Positions 10,217 to 20,365 of a stretch of DNA of 64,000 nt are shown in pieces. The position numbers and the translations under genes were made by a program. Under the pieces are notes generated by a model. The model did no database searches, was not told where the DNA came from, and was given only the letters and a program-made list of their open reading frames with translations. Each line of letters starts with the position of its first letter. Within the stretch, counting starts at the first letter, position 1. This DNA is from Glycomyces luteolus (GTDB lineage: Bacteria; Actinomycetota; Actinomycetes; Mycobacteriales; Micromonosporaceae): positions 363,142 to 427,141 of the forward strand of contig NZ_JAPZVP010000001.1 in NCBI RefSeq assembly GCF_027622875.1. The letters are read 5' to 3'.

Positions 10217-10459
10217 GGCGGGTGCACTCCTCTTGCGGTGAGGCGGAGACGGGCCGTACAGCTCGGACGGGATGCAGTCTACGTCCGGGTTGCCGAACCG
10301 ATCTGCCGCGCTCGCCGCCCCTGCGTGGGTTCGCCGCGCCCGGCCGCGGGAGACGTGGCCCGCGGGCGTGCCGGTGCTGACCGGCGTGACCGGAGTGGCG
10401 CCGCCCTGCATCCGGCCGGAACCCGCGGGGACCCCGGCCGGATGCTCATGGGTGAGCGG

Positions 10460-11068
10460 TCAGCCGGTCTTCGAGAAGACCGCGAGCGCGGCGTCGAGGT
10501 GGGACAGGGCCGCTTCGATGTTCGGTTGGGGTTCAGGGTCGCCCGCGAGCGCCTGGAACGCCTGCGCTCCGGCGGCGAGTTCCTTGCCGAAGACGTCCAG
10601 ATACGGCTGCGTCTTCTCGTCCTCGAAGAACTTGCCGGCCTTCGGGTCGAACCAGCCGACGCTGTCGAGCGCGATTTCGTTCTTCTCGATCACCTTCGCG
10701 GCGTACAGGAAGTACTCGACCGACGCCCACCGCATCTCCTTGGCCGCGTCAGGGTCCTGCACGAAGCGGGATTCGGCGAGGAGCGCGAAGCCCTTGCCGA
10801 AGTAGGCGTTGAACTCCGTGAAGATTGCTGGGTTGACCAGGTCGTCGAGGATGTCGATGGAAAGAAGGCACTCCGGGCATCCGCCGGGGGGCCACTCCCA
10901 ATCGGGTTCGAGGATGGGGATCTCCCACGTGACGCAGTCGTCCGGGAGGCCCATGTAGGGGCAAATCGTGATCGTGTCGCCGCCCGCTTGGGCAGGCGCG
11001 GGGATGATGAAGACCGCGGACACGGCGAGCGCGACCGCGAGCAGGAAACGTTGGACGATGAGGCGCAT
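10460..11068 (-). CDS. Secreted protein of unknown function
   Basis: The 202-residue protein begins MRLIVQRFLLAVALAVSAVF and has a likely signal-peptidase site after PAPAQA. Two cysteine pairs follow (CPYMGLPDDC and CPEC), then helical sequence rich in Phe, Ala and Asp. ATG 11068 is preceded by AAGGAG at good spacing, so the upstream frame to 11119 is not used. I do not recognise the family. Confidence 0.65.
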   Translation of the reverse strand: MRLIVQRFLLAVALAVSAVFIIPAPAQAGGDTITICPYMGLPDDCVTWEIPILEPDWEWPPGGCPECLLSIDILDDLVNPAIFTEFNAYFGKGFALLAESRFVQDPDAAKEMRWASVEYFLYAAKVIEKNEIALDSVGWFDPKAGKFFEDEKTQPYLDVFGKELAAGAQAFQALAGDPEPQPNIEAALSHLDAALAVFSKTG

Positions 11069-11178
11069 GGGCACTCCTTGAACAGGGGTCGTGACCGCCT
11101 CAGTATGTGATCGCCTCACGTCTCCGGGGGTACATGACGCGTCCTGACCTGGAACCTGAGTGTCCTATTGGGACTAAA

Positions 11179-11214
11179 GGCCGGTTCGGAGGCCTTTGCG
11201 GCGCCGAACCGGCC
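11179..11214 (-). terminator. Terminator for the alpha/beta hydrolase gene
   Basis: The arms GGCCGGTTCG (11179-11188) and CGAACCGGCC (11205-11214) pair perfectly around a 16-nt loop, 37 nt beyond the hydrolase stop codon. Confidence 0.6.
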
Positions 11215-11250
11215 GGAAGTTGGCACGCGGTGTGCCACCGCGCGTAGGGG

Positions 11251-12090
11251 TCAGGCCATCCCGGCGAGGATCGCGGCGGCGCGTTCCGGGCGGACGAGGA
11301 AGCCGACGTGGCTGGTCTCGATGGTGTGCACGTCGAAGGTGTTGTCGGGGGTGAGCGCGTCGGCCTCCTTGATGAAGAGGTCCTGCAGCTCGACCGGGAT
11401 CGACGTGTCCTGCGTGACGCGGATGTAGCTGCGGGGGAGGCGCCCCCACGTCTCGGCGTTCACGAGGTCGTCCGGGCCGCCCGCGTCGAGGCTCTCGTCG
11501 GGGGTGAGGGTGCTGAGGAAGACGCGGAACTCGTCGTCGCTGCCGTCGGCGAGCATCGACTCCTTCAGCGCCGCAAGGAGGACCGGGTCAGCGGTGCGCC
11601 AGTTCATGCGGACCGCGCCGAGCCTGGCGGGGTTCGCGGCGGCGACGCCGGCGACTTGGTCGAGGACGCACGCGGCGGCCTCGGGGAGGTGCATGTACTC
11701 CCGCGGGCCGTGCTCGACGCAGCACCAGGCCGAGACGTAGACGAGGCGGTCGATGAGCTCGGGGTGGCGGTTGGCGACTGCGGTGAGGGTGAGGCCGCCG
11801 CGGCTGTGGGCGACGGCGATGACCGGGCCGTGCTCCTTGGCGCGGCGCAGGATCGCGACCATGTGGTCGATGTTCGCCTGGAGTCCCACGCCGTCGAGGT
11901 TCGACGGCGCCTCGGCCAGTTCCGCCGCGTCCTGGGTCTGGTACGAGGACGGGACGCCCGCCTCGAACCCGTGGCCCGGCAGGTCGACCGCGAGCGAGCG
12001 GTGGCCCAGGAGGGCGAGCTCGCGCTGGAGCGGGGCCCATGTGAACGAGTTGGCGTTGGAGCCGTGGATGAGGACGAACGTCGGTGTCAT
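11251..12090 (-). CDS. Alpha/beta hydrolase (esterase-like)
   Basis: The 279-residue protein opens with the oxyanion segment FVLIHGSNANSFTW. It has the nucleophile elbow AHSRGG (Ser about residue 95) and a C-terminal catalytic His in SHVGFLVRP. Sequence style resembles the plant methyl-esterase/salicylate-binding branch of the fold, which acts on small esters. It is cytosolic, with no signal peptide. It lies alone between hairpins and upstream of no partner gene, so substrate is undetermined. Confidence 0.85.
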   Translation of the reverse strand: MTPTFVLIHGSNANSFTWAPLQRELALLGHRSLAVDLPGHGFEAGVPSSYQTQDAAELAEAPSNLDGVGLQANIDHMVAILRRAKEHGPVIAVAHSRGGLTLTAVANRHPELIDRLVYVSAWCCVEHGPREYMHLPEAAACVLDQVAGVAAANPARLGAVRMNWRTADPVLLAALKESMLADGSDDEFRVFLSTLTPDESLDAGGPDDLVNAETWGRLPRSYIRVTQDTSIPVELQDLFIKEADALTPDNTFDVHTIETSHVGFLVRPERAAAILAGMA

Positions 12091-12120
12091 CCGGTGATTA
12101 TCGCACCGGACCGGGTGGAA

Positions 12121-12146
12121 GGCCCTGCCGCGAATGCGGCAGGGCC
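12121..12146 (-). terminator. Terminator for the beta-helix lyase gene
   Basis: The 11-bp perfect stem GGCCCTGCCGC / GCGGCAGGGCC has loop GAAT and begins 5 nt after the stop codon of the minus-strand gene. Confidence 0.8.
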
Positions 12147-12151
12147 CGGCC

Positions 12152-13438
12152 TCAGGCGAAGGTGGCGCCGAGGTTGGGGTAGCTCCTCGGGACGAGGAAG
12201 TTCGTGGGCGGTATCGAGCCGTCGGCGGCCCGGGCGCCGGTGATCACCGAGGTGCTGGTGTTGGCGAGGTCGGCGTCGACCCATTTGGACTTGATGTCCC
12301 AGGAGTTGCCCGTCCCGGTGGAGGAGCCGAGCGCGACGGGAGCGGCGTTGTTGACCGCGAGGTTCGCCGTGAGCTTCGAGGCGGAGGCGTCGAAGTCGAA
12401 CCCGGTCTTGCCGTTCTTCCAGGCGGTGGAGCGGCTGACCTGGAGCGAGCCGGGGTTGCCGTTGTCGGTGAAGCCGTGCGCGGAGTTGCGCCAGGCCGTC
12501 GAGTTCACGACGACGTGGTTCGCGGCGGGGTCGGGGTCGCCGCCGCCGAGTTTGAAGCCGTTGCCGTCGCCCGAGTAATTCGGGAGGTTCCAGTGGTTGT
12601 AGCCGTTGCCGTAGGCGACCGAGTCCTCGATGCGGATGGGGGAGAGGAACTCCCAGGCGTCGAAGCCGTCGTCGGCGTTGTTCCACAGGCGCGCGCCGAT
12701 GACGGTGTTGCCGGTGCCCGAGCCCTCCTTGATGGCGAGGCCGTCGGCGCTCTCGCCGTTCTTGCGCGGGTCGCGGTTGCCGTAGGCGTCGAGGTTGACG
12801 ATCCGGTTGTTCGCCGAGGCGCCCTGGATGTGGAGCCCGGACTCGTAGTTGTCGCGGGTGATGAGGCGGTCGTAGACGTTGTTGTTGCTGTCGAGCGCGA
12901 AGATCCCGTACGGGCCGTGGATGATCTCGAGGCGTTCGAAGCGCCAGTGGTCGCCTTCGATGTGGAGGGCGCCGCGGTCGGCGCGGGGGATCGAGGAGCC
13001 GACGGCGCCGGGGGTGTACGGCATGTTCTCGCCGTCGATGATCACCTTCTCGGTGCCATAGGGGCGCATGGTGATCGGGGCGGAGGCGGTGCCGTTCGAG
13101 TTGACCTGGACGTTGGTGCCGGGCGCGTAGGTGCCGCCGCGGATCTGGATGACGGTGCCGGGGGTCGCCTTGTCGACGGCGGCCTGGATGGTCTTGAGCG
13201 GGGCCGCGACGGTGCCGGGGTTCGCGTCGCTGCCATTGGCGGCCACGGTGATCGTGGCGGTCTGCGCGGAGGCCGTGCCGGTCCAGGCGAGCGCGGCGGC
13301 CGCCGCAGCGGCAGCGGCGGTGAGCGCCGCGAGCGCGAGGACCGCTTGCCGGGCCCAGGAGTGGCGGGCCCGGTCGGCGGGCGCGGCGGCTCCGCCGCGC
13401 GCAGCGCGTGCGATCGCGCGTGTGGGTTCGGTGGTCAT
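12152..13438 (-). CDS. Secreted right-handed beta-helix protein, probable pectate lyase (PL9-like)
   Basis: The 428-residue protein has an export signal ending near GTASAQ. A short N-terminal module (ANGSDANPGTVAAPLKTIQA) is typical of PL9-type and related lyases. Successive beta-helix coils follow, with Asn/Asp/Gly ladders (SADGLAIKEGSGTGNTVIG, NADDGFDAWEF, GDGNGFKLGGGDPDP). The conserved DGFDxW and GNGFKLGG segments match bacterial exo- and endo-pectate lyases of this group. ATG 13438 is chosen; the frame to 13534 would read through the promoter. Expression is probably induced by pectin products through the LacI-type operator at 13478. Confidence 0.8.
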   Translation of the reverse strand: MTTEPTRAIARAARGGAAAPADRARHSWARQAVLALAALTAAAAAAAAALAWTGTASAQTATITVAANGSDANPGTVAAPLKTIQAAVDKATPGTVIQIRGGTYAPGTNVQVNSNGTASAPITMRPYGTEKVIIDGENMPYTPGAVGSSIPRADRGALHIEGDHWRFERLEIIHGPYGIFALDSNNNVYDRLITRDNYESGLHIQGASANNRIVNLDAYGNRDPRKNGESADGLAIKEGSGTGNTVIGARLWNNADDGFDAWEFLSPIRIEDSVAYGNGYNHWNLPNYSGDGNGFKLGGGDPDPAANHVVVNSTAWRNSAHGFTDNGNPGSLQVSRSTAWKNGKTGFDFDASASKLTANLAVNNAAPVALGSSTGTGNSWDIKSKWVDADLANTSTSVITGARAADGSIPPTNFLVPRSYPNLGATFA

Positions 13439-13477
13439 GTGAGGGTCGCTTTCTCGAGTGCCGGTACGAGAATCGGA

Positions 13478-13534
13478 GAAGGCGCTTGCCAACGCCGAAT
13501 CCTCACGGTAACCGCAATCATCGAGAAGTGTCAA
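13478..13534 (-). promoter_or_regulatory. Promoter and LacI-type operator of the beta-helix lyase gene
   Basis: On the minus strand TTGACA (13529-13534), an 18-nt spacer and TACCGT (13505-13510) form a good promoter. Just downstream, at 13478-13489, GAAGGCGCTTGC matches the palindromic LacI consensus GCAAGCGCTTGC at 10 of 12 positions. The same arrangement precedes the PL1 pectate lyase at 62588. Confidence 0.65.
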
Positions 13535-13586
13535 TATTTAAGGCGAGTTGTCCGACCCGGGACCCGCGAGACGGTGTCGTGCGCGG

Positions 13587-14384
13587 TCAGGCGCCGCAGT
13601 GGCGGTGCCGGTGGTAGACGGGCGGGCCGTCCTCGTGCTGCCTGCCCCGGTAGACCCCGGTGCGCAGCTCCACCTCCCAGTACTCCGCCGAGGGCATCGC
13701 GAGTTCCCGGGTGACGGCCAGTTCGGCCTCGACGTCGTAAGGGAGGCGCACGAACTGCACCGAGAACGAGCCCGGCTCGGTCGCGCCGTAGACGCCTTCG
13801 AGGATCACATAGGACGGCATCGGGTCGCCGAGGCAGTTGCCGACGCTGCCGACGTTGATCAGCGTGCGTCCGAGGTCGTTCTCCAGGTACGGGTCGTGGA
13901 TGTCGCCGTACCCCACCACGTCCGGCGCCGGTCCGTCCCCTGTGGCCTCGGTGTTGGCGAACATGCCGAGGAACTCCGCCTCGTCGTGGTCGCAGAACAC
14001 GCGGTGGAACACGCTGTCGGCCGAGGCGTGGAAGATCCGGAGGTGCTTGCCGCTCATGCGGAAGTCGTGGCTGAACGGCAGGTCCCACAGCCATTTGCGC
14101 CGCGCCTCGCCGAGCCGGTCGTGCCACCAGTCGAAGGGGTCGCCTTCGGGCCGCCGGTCGGGGGCGCACATCGTCGCCTCCCAGTTCCCTTGGACGTGGA
14201 CCTCGCAGCGCTCGCGCGAGAGGTCCACGCACTCGGCGCCGCGCGGGCCCTTGCCGATCGTGTCGCCCAGGTTGAAGATCCGCGTGATGCCGCGCGCGGC
14301 GAGGTCGTCGAGGACCGCCTGGAACGCGGTGAGGTTGCCGTGGATGTCCGAGACCAGTGCGATGCGATCGAGGGAAGGCGCCAT
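13587..14384 (-). CDS. Metallophosphoesterase (YfcE/MJ0936-like)
   Basis: The 265-residue protein has the calcineurin-type metal-binding series: VSDIHGN (residues about 10-16), NLGDTIGKGP, QGNWE, a HxS element (FHAS) and GYGDIHDPY, then INVGSVGN. Size and motif order fit the small phosphodiesterase group rather than protein phosphatases. ATG 14384 (MAPSLDRIAL) starts the domain directly; the longer frame upstream reads into ramB. It is oriented with ramB and 40 nt after its stop codon, so co-transcription is possible. Confidence 0.85.
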   Translation of the reverse strand: MAPSLDRIALVSDIHGNLTAFQAVLDDLAARGITRIFNLGDTIGKGPRGAECVDLSRERCEVHVQGNWEATMCAPDRRPEGDPFDWWHDRLGEARRKWLWDLPFSHDFRMSGKHLRIFHASADSVFHRVFCDHDEAEFLGMFANTEATGDGPAPDVVGYGDIHDPYLENDLGRTLINVGSVGNCLGDPMPSYVILEGVYGATEPGSFSVQFVRLPYDVEAELAVTRELAMPSAEYWEVELRTGVYRGRQHEDGPPVYHRHRHCGA

Positions 14385-14424
14385 GCCCGCAAGTCTGCCA
14401 TCGCGCCCGGAACCGGGCCCGGGG

Positions 14425-16053
14425 TCATTCCTTCGAATGGCGCTCCAGGAACTGGTAGACCTCGGTCTCGTCGACGCCGGGGAAGGAACCCAGGGGCATG
14501 GCGGCGAGTTGGGAGCTGGCGGCTCTGGCGGTGGGCCAGGCCTGGCCGGACCAGGTGTCGGCGAGGGCCCGCGGAGGGTTGCGGCAGCAGTCCGGATCGG
14601 GGCATTTGGAGACCGACCGGGCCTTGGTCTCCTTGCCGCGGAACCACTTCGCGGACTCGTAGGGGACGCCGATGCTGAGGGAGAAGAGCCCGTCGGCGCT
14701 GCGCTCGGTGCGGGCGGTGCACCAGTAAGTGCCCGTGGCGGTGTCCGTGTACTGGTTGAACGCGTTGAACTTGTCGGGCACGTCGAAGACCTGGCGGCTC
14801 GTCCAGTAGCGGCAGATCGGCTGGCCCTCGATCGCGCCGGTCGGGTCGGCCGGGAACGCCACGTCGTCGTTCTCGTAGGCCTTGAAGATGATCCCGGACT
14901 TGTGGACCTTCTGGAAATGGGTCCTGATGCCCAGGTGGTGCGTGGCCAGGTTCGTGAAGCGGTGGGCCGCCGCCTCATACGAGACCGCGAAGTTGTCGCG
15001 CAGGTCCTCGACCGCGATCTCCTTGCCCGTCATGGACTGCCGCAGGAACGCCACCGCGCTGGACTCCGGGATGAGCAGCGCCGCCGCCAGATAGTTCGTC
15101 GCGACCCGCTGGCCCAGGAACTCCAGGTACGTGCGCGGCACCTCGTGCTGCAATACATGGCTCGCGAGCGCCTGGAGCAGCACCGTTCGCGGGTCGTGCG
15201 AGCCGGTGCCCACCTGCGTCAGGTAGATCCGGCGGTGCTTGAGGTCGGTGACCGAGCGGGTGGAATGCGGGAGGTCGTCCACATGGTGCAGTGTGAAACG
15301 CAGGTACGCGGCGAGGTCGGCGATCTGGTGCTGCGAGAGCGGACCGCCCGAGTAGCCGACGCCGGCGAGGAGCGTGCGGGCCTCGGCCTCGATGTCGGCG
15401 AAGTAGTTGTCCTTGTCCCGCATGCGCCGACGCAGCTCGGTATTGGCCCTCCGGGCCTCCTCGGGGGTCGCCGTGTGCAGGTTGACCTGGCGTTCGACTT
15501 CCCGGTGGAGGCCCACGAGCGCCTCGAGGATCTCGGTGGGAGTGCGCCCGGACGGCTTCACGTTCGGCAGGCCGAGCGCCCGGTACTGGGCGCTGCGCTG
15601 GGCGCGTTCGAGCGCGATCTCCAGGGCGACGCGGCGGTTGGGCGGCTCGGCGCCGAGCAGCTCGTCGGAGGAGACGCCGAGGGCGCGGGCGAGCGCCCGC
15701 AGCATCGACAGCTTCGGCTCCTTCTTGCCGTTCTCGATGAGGGAGAGCTGCGAGGCGGCGGAGCCGACGGCCGCGCCGAGGTCGTCGAGGCTCATCTCGC
15801 GCTGTTTTCGCAGGTGGCGGATCTGCTTGCCCAGGCTGATGAGGTCCACGCTGCCGTCGTCGGCGGCCAGTTCGGCGGCCTCGGCCGCGCCCCAAGGCCG
15901 ACGGGCGGCTGCCGAATCAGAGGAATCGCCGTTCTTCGCGAGCGCACGAACGCCCTTGGAACGCGCGGCCGGGCGTGAGTTACCGCTGCCATCGGCATTG
16001 CTCTGCGCGTCGTTCGCGCCTGGGCCGGGGCCGTTCGCGGAGAGGTTCGTCAT
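14425..16053 (-). CDS. ramB: RamB-type regulator of acetate/glyoxylate metabolism (ScfR family)
   Basis: The 542-residue protein has a disordered N-terminal 70 residues, then an XRE helix-turn-helix (about 73-133, with [20 protein letters not shown]). A central IrrE-like segment with a degenerate HVLQHE follows, and a C-terminal family domain with clustered cysteines ([11 protein letters not shown]). In Corynebacterium and Mycobacterium, RamB controls isocitrate lyase and malate synthase, exactly the divergent neighbours here. AATACT lies 6 nt before ATG 16053, so the mRNA is probably leaderless. The N-terminal extension is longer than in the model proteins. Confidence 0.9.
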   Translation of the reverse strand: MTNLSANGPGPGANDAQSNADGSGNSRPAARSKGVRALAKNGDSSDSAAARRPWGAAEAAELAADDGSVDLISLGKQIRHLRKQREMSLDDLGAAVGSAASQLSLIENGKKEPKLSMLRALARALGVSSDELLGAEPPNRRVALEIALERAQRSAQYRALGLPNVKPSGRTPTEILEALVGLHREVERQVNLHTATPEEARRANTELRRRMRDKDNYFADIEAEARTLLAGVGYSGGPLSQHQIADLAAYLRFTLHHVDDLPHSTRSVTDLKHRRIYLTQVGTGSHDPRTVLLQALASHVLQHEVPRTYLEFLGQRVATNYLAAALLIPESSAVAFLRQSMTGKEIAVEDLRDNFAVSYEAAAHRFTNLATHHLGIRTHFQKVHKSGIIFKAYENDDVAFPADPTGAIEGQPICRYWTSRQVFDVPDKFNAFNQYTDTATGTYWCTARTERSADGLFSLSIGVPYESAKWFRGKETKARSVSKCPDPDCCRNPPRALADTWSGQAWPTARAASSQLAAMPLGSFPGVDETEVYQFLERHSKE

Positions 16054-16183
16054 TTCCCCAGTATTGCGAAGGACTGACGATCTTTCCACTCGAATCCGCT
16101 ACTCAGGCGTGGCAGTGGATGAAAGATTGTCGTTACCTGCAAGTAATGGCCGCTGCTGCGGCCCCGAGCGCTCGGAGCCGACG
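16054..16183. promoter_or_regulatory. Divergent ramB-aceA control region with dyad and palindrome
   Basis: GACGATCTTTC (16076-16086) is matched at 10 of 11 positions by an inverted copy at 16121-16131. TTACCTGCAAGTAA (16133-16146) is a 12-of-14 palindrome. Both lie between the two start codons and are candidate RamB or RamA-like sites. Confidence 0.5.
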
Positions 16184-17494
<1,311 letters not shown>

Positions 17495-17565
17495 CTGCCC
17501 TGCGACCTGTCCGCCGAGGCGGAGTCCGCACCGCCGGACTCCGCCCGCCACAAGAGGAGAACCAA

Positions 17566-19191
17566 GTGGTTACTTCAACCGAGACTCGTGACGACACGGG
17601 CATCGCGGTCAACGGGCCCGCCGTCGACCGCCAGGACGAGATCCTGACCCCGGAGGCGCTGGCGTTCGTCGCCGCCCTCCACCGGGCCTTCGCGCCCCGC
17701 CGGCAGGAGCTACTGCAGCGCCGCCAGGAGCGCCGCACCAAGATCGCCAACGGCGTCGACCCGGGCTTCCTGCCCGAGACCGAGGAAGTGCGCGAGGACT
17801 TCTCCTGGAGCGTCGCCACCCTCGCCCCGGGCCTGGAGGACCGCCGCGTCGAGATCACCGGCCCCTGCGACCGGAAGATGACGATCAACGCCCTCAACTC
17901 CGGCGCGAAATGCTGGATGGCCGACCTCGAGGACTCCTCGACGCCCAACTGGCACAACGTGATCGACTCGCAGGTGAACCTCCGCGACGCCATCGAGCGG
18001 CGCATCGACTTCACCAGCGCTCAGGGCAAGGAGTACCGCCTCACGGGCGAGACGCTCACCGACCTGCCGACGATCATCGTGCGCCCGCGCGGCTGGCACC
18101 TGGCCGAACTGCACATGCGCATCGACGGCGTCCCCGTCGCCGGCTCCCTCGTGGACTTCGGGCTGTTCTTCTTCCACAACGCGCACCGGCTCATCGAGCT
18201 CGGCCGCGGCCCGTACTTCTACCTGCCGAAGCTCGAATCGCACCTCGAGGCGCGGCTGTGGAACGACGTGTTCGTCATGGCCCAGGACCTGCTCGGACTG
18301 CCGCAGGGCACGATCCGCGCGACCGTCCTCATCGAGACCATCACCGCCGCGTTCGAGATGGAGGAGATCCTCTACGAGCTGCGCCACCACTCGTCGGGGC
18401 TCAACGCCGGCCGCTGGGACTACATCTTCTCGGTCATCAAGAACTTCCGCGAGCGGGGACCGCGTTTCGTCCTGCCCGACCGCGACCAGGTGACGATGAC
18501 CGCGCCGTTCATGCGCGCCTACACCGAGCTGCTCGTGCGCACCTGCCACCGGCGCAGCGCCTCCGCCATCGGCGGCATGGCCGCGTTCATCCCCAGCCGC
18601 AAGGACGCCGAGGCGAACGCGATCGCGCTGGAGAAGGTGCGGGCAGACAAGACCCGCGAGGCCGACGACGGCTTCGACGGCTCCTGGGTGGCCCACCCCG
18701 ACCTGGTGCCCGTGGCGACGGCCGTCTTCGACGAGACCCTCGGCGGGCTGCCGAACCAGATCGACAAGCAGCGCGAGGACGTGGTGCCGAACGCGGCCGC
18801 CCTGCTCGACGTCGCGGCCACGCCCGGCGAGATCACCGAGGCGGGCATCCGCAAGAACCTCGAGGTCGGCGTGCGGTACATCGAGTCGTGGCTGCGCGGC
18901 AACGGCGCGGCGGCGATCAACAACCTCATGGAGGACGCCGCGACCGCCGAGATCTCGCGCTCGCAGATCTGGCAGTGGATCAACGCCGAGGCCAAGACCG
19001 GCGACGGGCGGACGGTGACGCGCGGCTGGGTCGAGCGGCTGCTCAAGGACGAGTTCGCGCGGATGGAGCGCTTCGAGGGCGACCGCTTCGACGACGCGCT
19101 CTCGGTCTTCACCGAATGCGCGCTGGGGGAGTCCTACCCGACGTTCCTCACCATCCCTGCGTACACGAGGTTCCTCGCCAACGGCGGCTGA
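17566..19191 (+). CDS. aceB: Malate synthase A
   Basis: The 541-residue enzyme condenses glyoxylate with acetyl-CoA to malate, the second glyoxylate-bypass step. Family blocks are clear: KLESHLEARLWNDVF, ATVLIETITAAFEMEEILYE (includes the Mg-binding Glu) and GLNAGRWDYIFSVIK, then AFIPSRKD. Its length fits the A isoform, whereas the G isoform has over 700 residues. GTG 17566 is preceded by AGAGGAG. A T-rich terminator follows at 19228. Confidence 0.95.
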   Translation: MVTSTETRDDTGIAVNGPAVDRQDEILTPEALAFVAALHRAFAPRRQELLQRRQERRTKIANGVDPGFLPETEEVREDFSWSVATLAPGLEDRRVEITGPCDRKMTINALNSGAKCWMADLEDSSTPNWHNVIDSQVNLRDAIERRIDFTSAQGKEYRLTGETLTDLPTIIVRPRGWHLAELHMRIDGVPVAGSLVDFGLFFFHNAHRLIELGRGPYFYLPKLESHLEARLWNDVFVMAQDLLGLPQGTIRATVLIETITAAFEMEEILYELRHHSSGLNAGRWDYIFSVIKNFRERGPRFVLPDRDQVTMTAPFMRAYTELLVRTCHRRSASAIGGMAAFIPSRKDAEANAIALEKVRADKTREADDGFDGSWVAHPDLVPVATAVFDETLGGLPNQIDKQREDVVPNAAALLDVAATPGEITEAGIRKNLEVGVRYIESWLRGNGAAAINNLMEDAATAEISRSQIWQWINAEAKTGDGRTVTRGWVERLLKDEFARMERFEGDRFDDALSVFTECALGESYPTFLTIPAYTRFLANGG

Positions 19192-19227
19192 ACCGGGCAC
19201 CGCACGACTCTCGCGGACCCTCCTGAA

Positions 19228-19275
19228 ACGGTGGGGCCGGACCGTACCCGCACGGTCCGGCCCCACCGTGCTTTT
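19228..19275 (+). terminator. Rho-independent terminator of aceA-aceB
   Basis: The 18-bp perfect stem (19228-19245 with 19252-19269) is followed by GCTTTTT, the only canonical T-tract terminator in the window. Confidence 0.9.
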
Positions 19276-19300
19276 TAAATATATATCGACATCGATGTTT
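19276..19300. promoter_or_regulatory. AT-rich island with TATATCGAC element and ACATCGATGT palindrome
   Basis: An AT-rich island in very GC-rich DNA holds TATATCGAC-N4-ATG (19282-19297). The ten-base palindrome ACATCGATGT is at 19289-19298. The same TATATCGAC-N4-ATG pattern occurs at 38096. No promoter role is evident, because both flanking genes end here. Confidence 0.35.
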
Positions 19301-19312
19301 TCGGTCACCGGT

Positions 19313-20365
19313 TCAGTGGCGGCGACGGTCGGTGCGCGGCGTTAAACGCCGACCGGCCACCGACTCGATGGTCCGCATCGGGGATTGCGCTGCGGCGTAG
19401 GCGGAGTGGTAGAGCTGCCGCATCGAGCGGATCGCCGAGCGCACCTCCTGGAGGTAGCCGCTCGCGGTGTGGTGCTTGCGGAAGTGCGGCTCGGGGAGGG
19501 CGGCGGGGTCGACGCCGACGGTGTCGACCGTGCAGCCGTACGGGAGTCCCATGTGGGTGATCGCGTCGCAGTGCTGGAACGCCGTGTAGGGCGCGGAGGT
19601 GACGACGAGGACGCTGTCGCCGGGGGCGAGGTCGACGACGCGGTCCGCCCAGAACCGGCAGGTGTCCACCGTGTCCGCGCGGCGGCGGCCGGGCTGCGAG
19701 GACGGCGCGGCGACGGCCCGGACCGTGACCGGGCCCGCCGTGTAGGTCGCCACCTTCCAGGCCCGGCCCGGGTCGAGAAGCGGGTCGCCGCCCTCGTCGA
19801 CGAGAGGATCGCCGCCGATCTTGAAGGCGCGCTTGAGGCTCGCCTCGATCGCGTCCACTTCGAACTCGCCGCAGTCGATGCCGCTGAGCGCCGCGGATTC
19901 GAGGTCGGGTCCGCCCAGGGGGCGGAAGCCGCCGACGCCGGTGACATGGTCCGCGCCGATGCCGCTCGCGAGGAGTTCGGCGGCGAAGCGGGTGCGGAAC
20001 AGGCAGGAGGCGACGAGGCCGCCCAGGACCAGCACGTGCGTGTAGTGCGCCAGTCGCGGCCGCGCCGCGGCGCCGAGGCCCAGGGCGAGTGCCGCCCGGG
20101 TGGCGGCGTGCTCGTGTTCGGGGGTGAGCGGCTGGGGCGCGGTCTCGTGGCGTTCCCGCCCGGCGCGGAAGTCCCAGTGGTCGGCCGAGAAGGCCTCCAG
20201 GTAGGCCAGATCCTCCGCGGTGCCGGTGCCGGGGAGCTGCCCGCCGAAGAGGGCGAGGAGCCCCCGCATCGGCTCGGAGCCGGTCCAGGCGGCGACATCG
20301 GCGAGGAGCGAGTGCGGGCCTTGGCCGTCGTAGTGCGGCAATCGCACTGGTGCGAACTCGGGCAT
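19313..20365 (-). CDS. YdcF/DUF218-like Rossmann protein, function unknown
   Basis: The 350-residue soluble protein has two blocks resembling the DUF218 (YdcF/SanA) fold. The first is HVLVLGGLVASCLFRTRFAA, which opens a nucleotide-like loop and has the conserved Arg. The second is SVLVVTSAPYTAFQHCDAI, the usual LVTS strand before the end of the domain. Resemblance is distant, so the assignment is tentative. The family includes SAM-binding and envelope-related proteins. It is preceded by an unusually long control region (20366-20826). Confidence 0.5.
   Translation of the reverse strand: MPEFAPVRLPHYDGQGPHSLLADVAAWTGSEPMRGLLALFGGQLPGTGTAEDLAYLEAFSADHWDFRAGRERHETAPQPLTPEHEHAATRAALALGLGAAARPRLAHYTHVLVLGGLVASCLFRTRFAAELLASGIGADHVTGVGGFRPLGGPDLESAALSGIDCGEFEVDAIEASLKRAFKIGGDPLVDEGGDPLLDPGRAWKVATYTAGPVTVRAVAAPSSQPGRRRADTVDTCRFWADRVVDLAPGDSVLVVTSAPYTAFQHCDAITHMGLPYGCTVDTVGVDPAALPEPHFRKHHTASGYLQEVRSAIRSMRQLYHSAYAAAQSPMRTIESVAGRRLTPRTDRRRH

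Noticed and set aside
13520-13528. ATCGAGAAG inside the lyase promoter as a fourth copy of the 16-bp element
   Set aside because: Only nine bases match, which is expected about once by chance in this window on two strands, and the promoter points the other way.
15407-16183. Extended isocitrate lyase starting at 15407
   Set aside because: The extra 259 codons are antisense to ramB, and isocitrate lyase homology begins at 16184.
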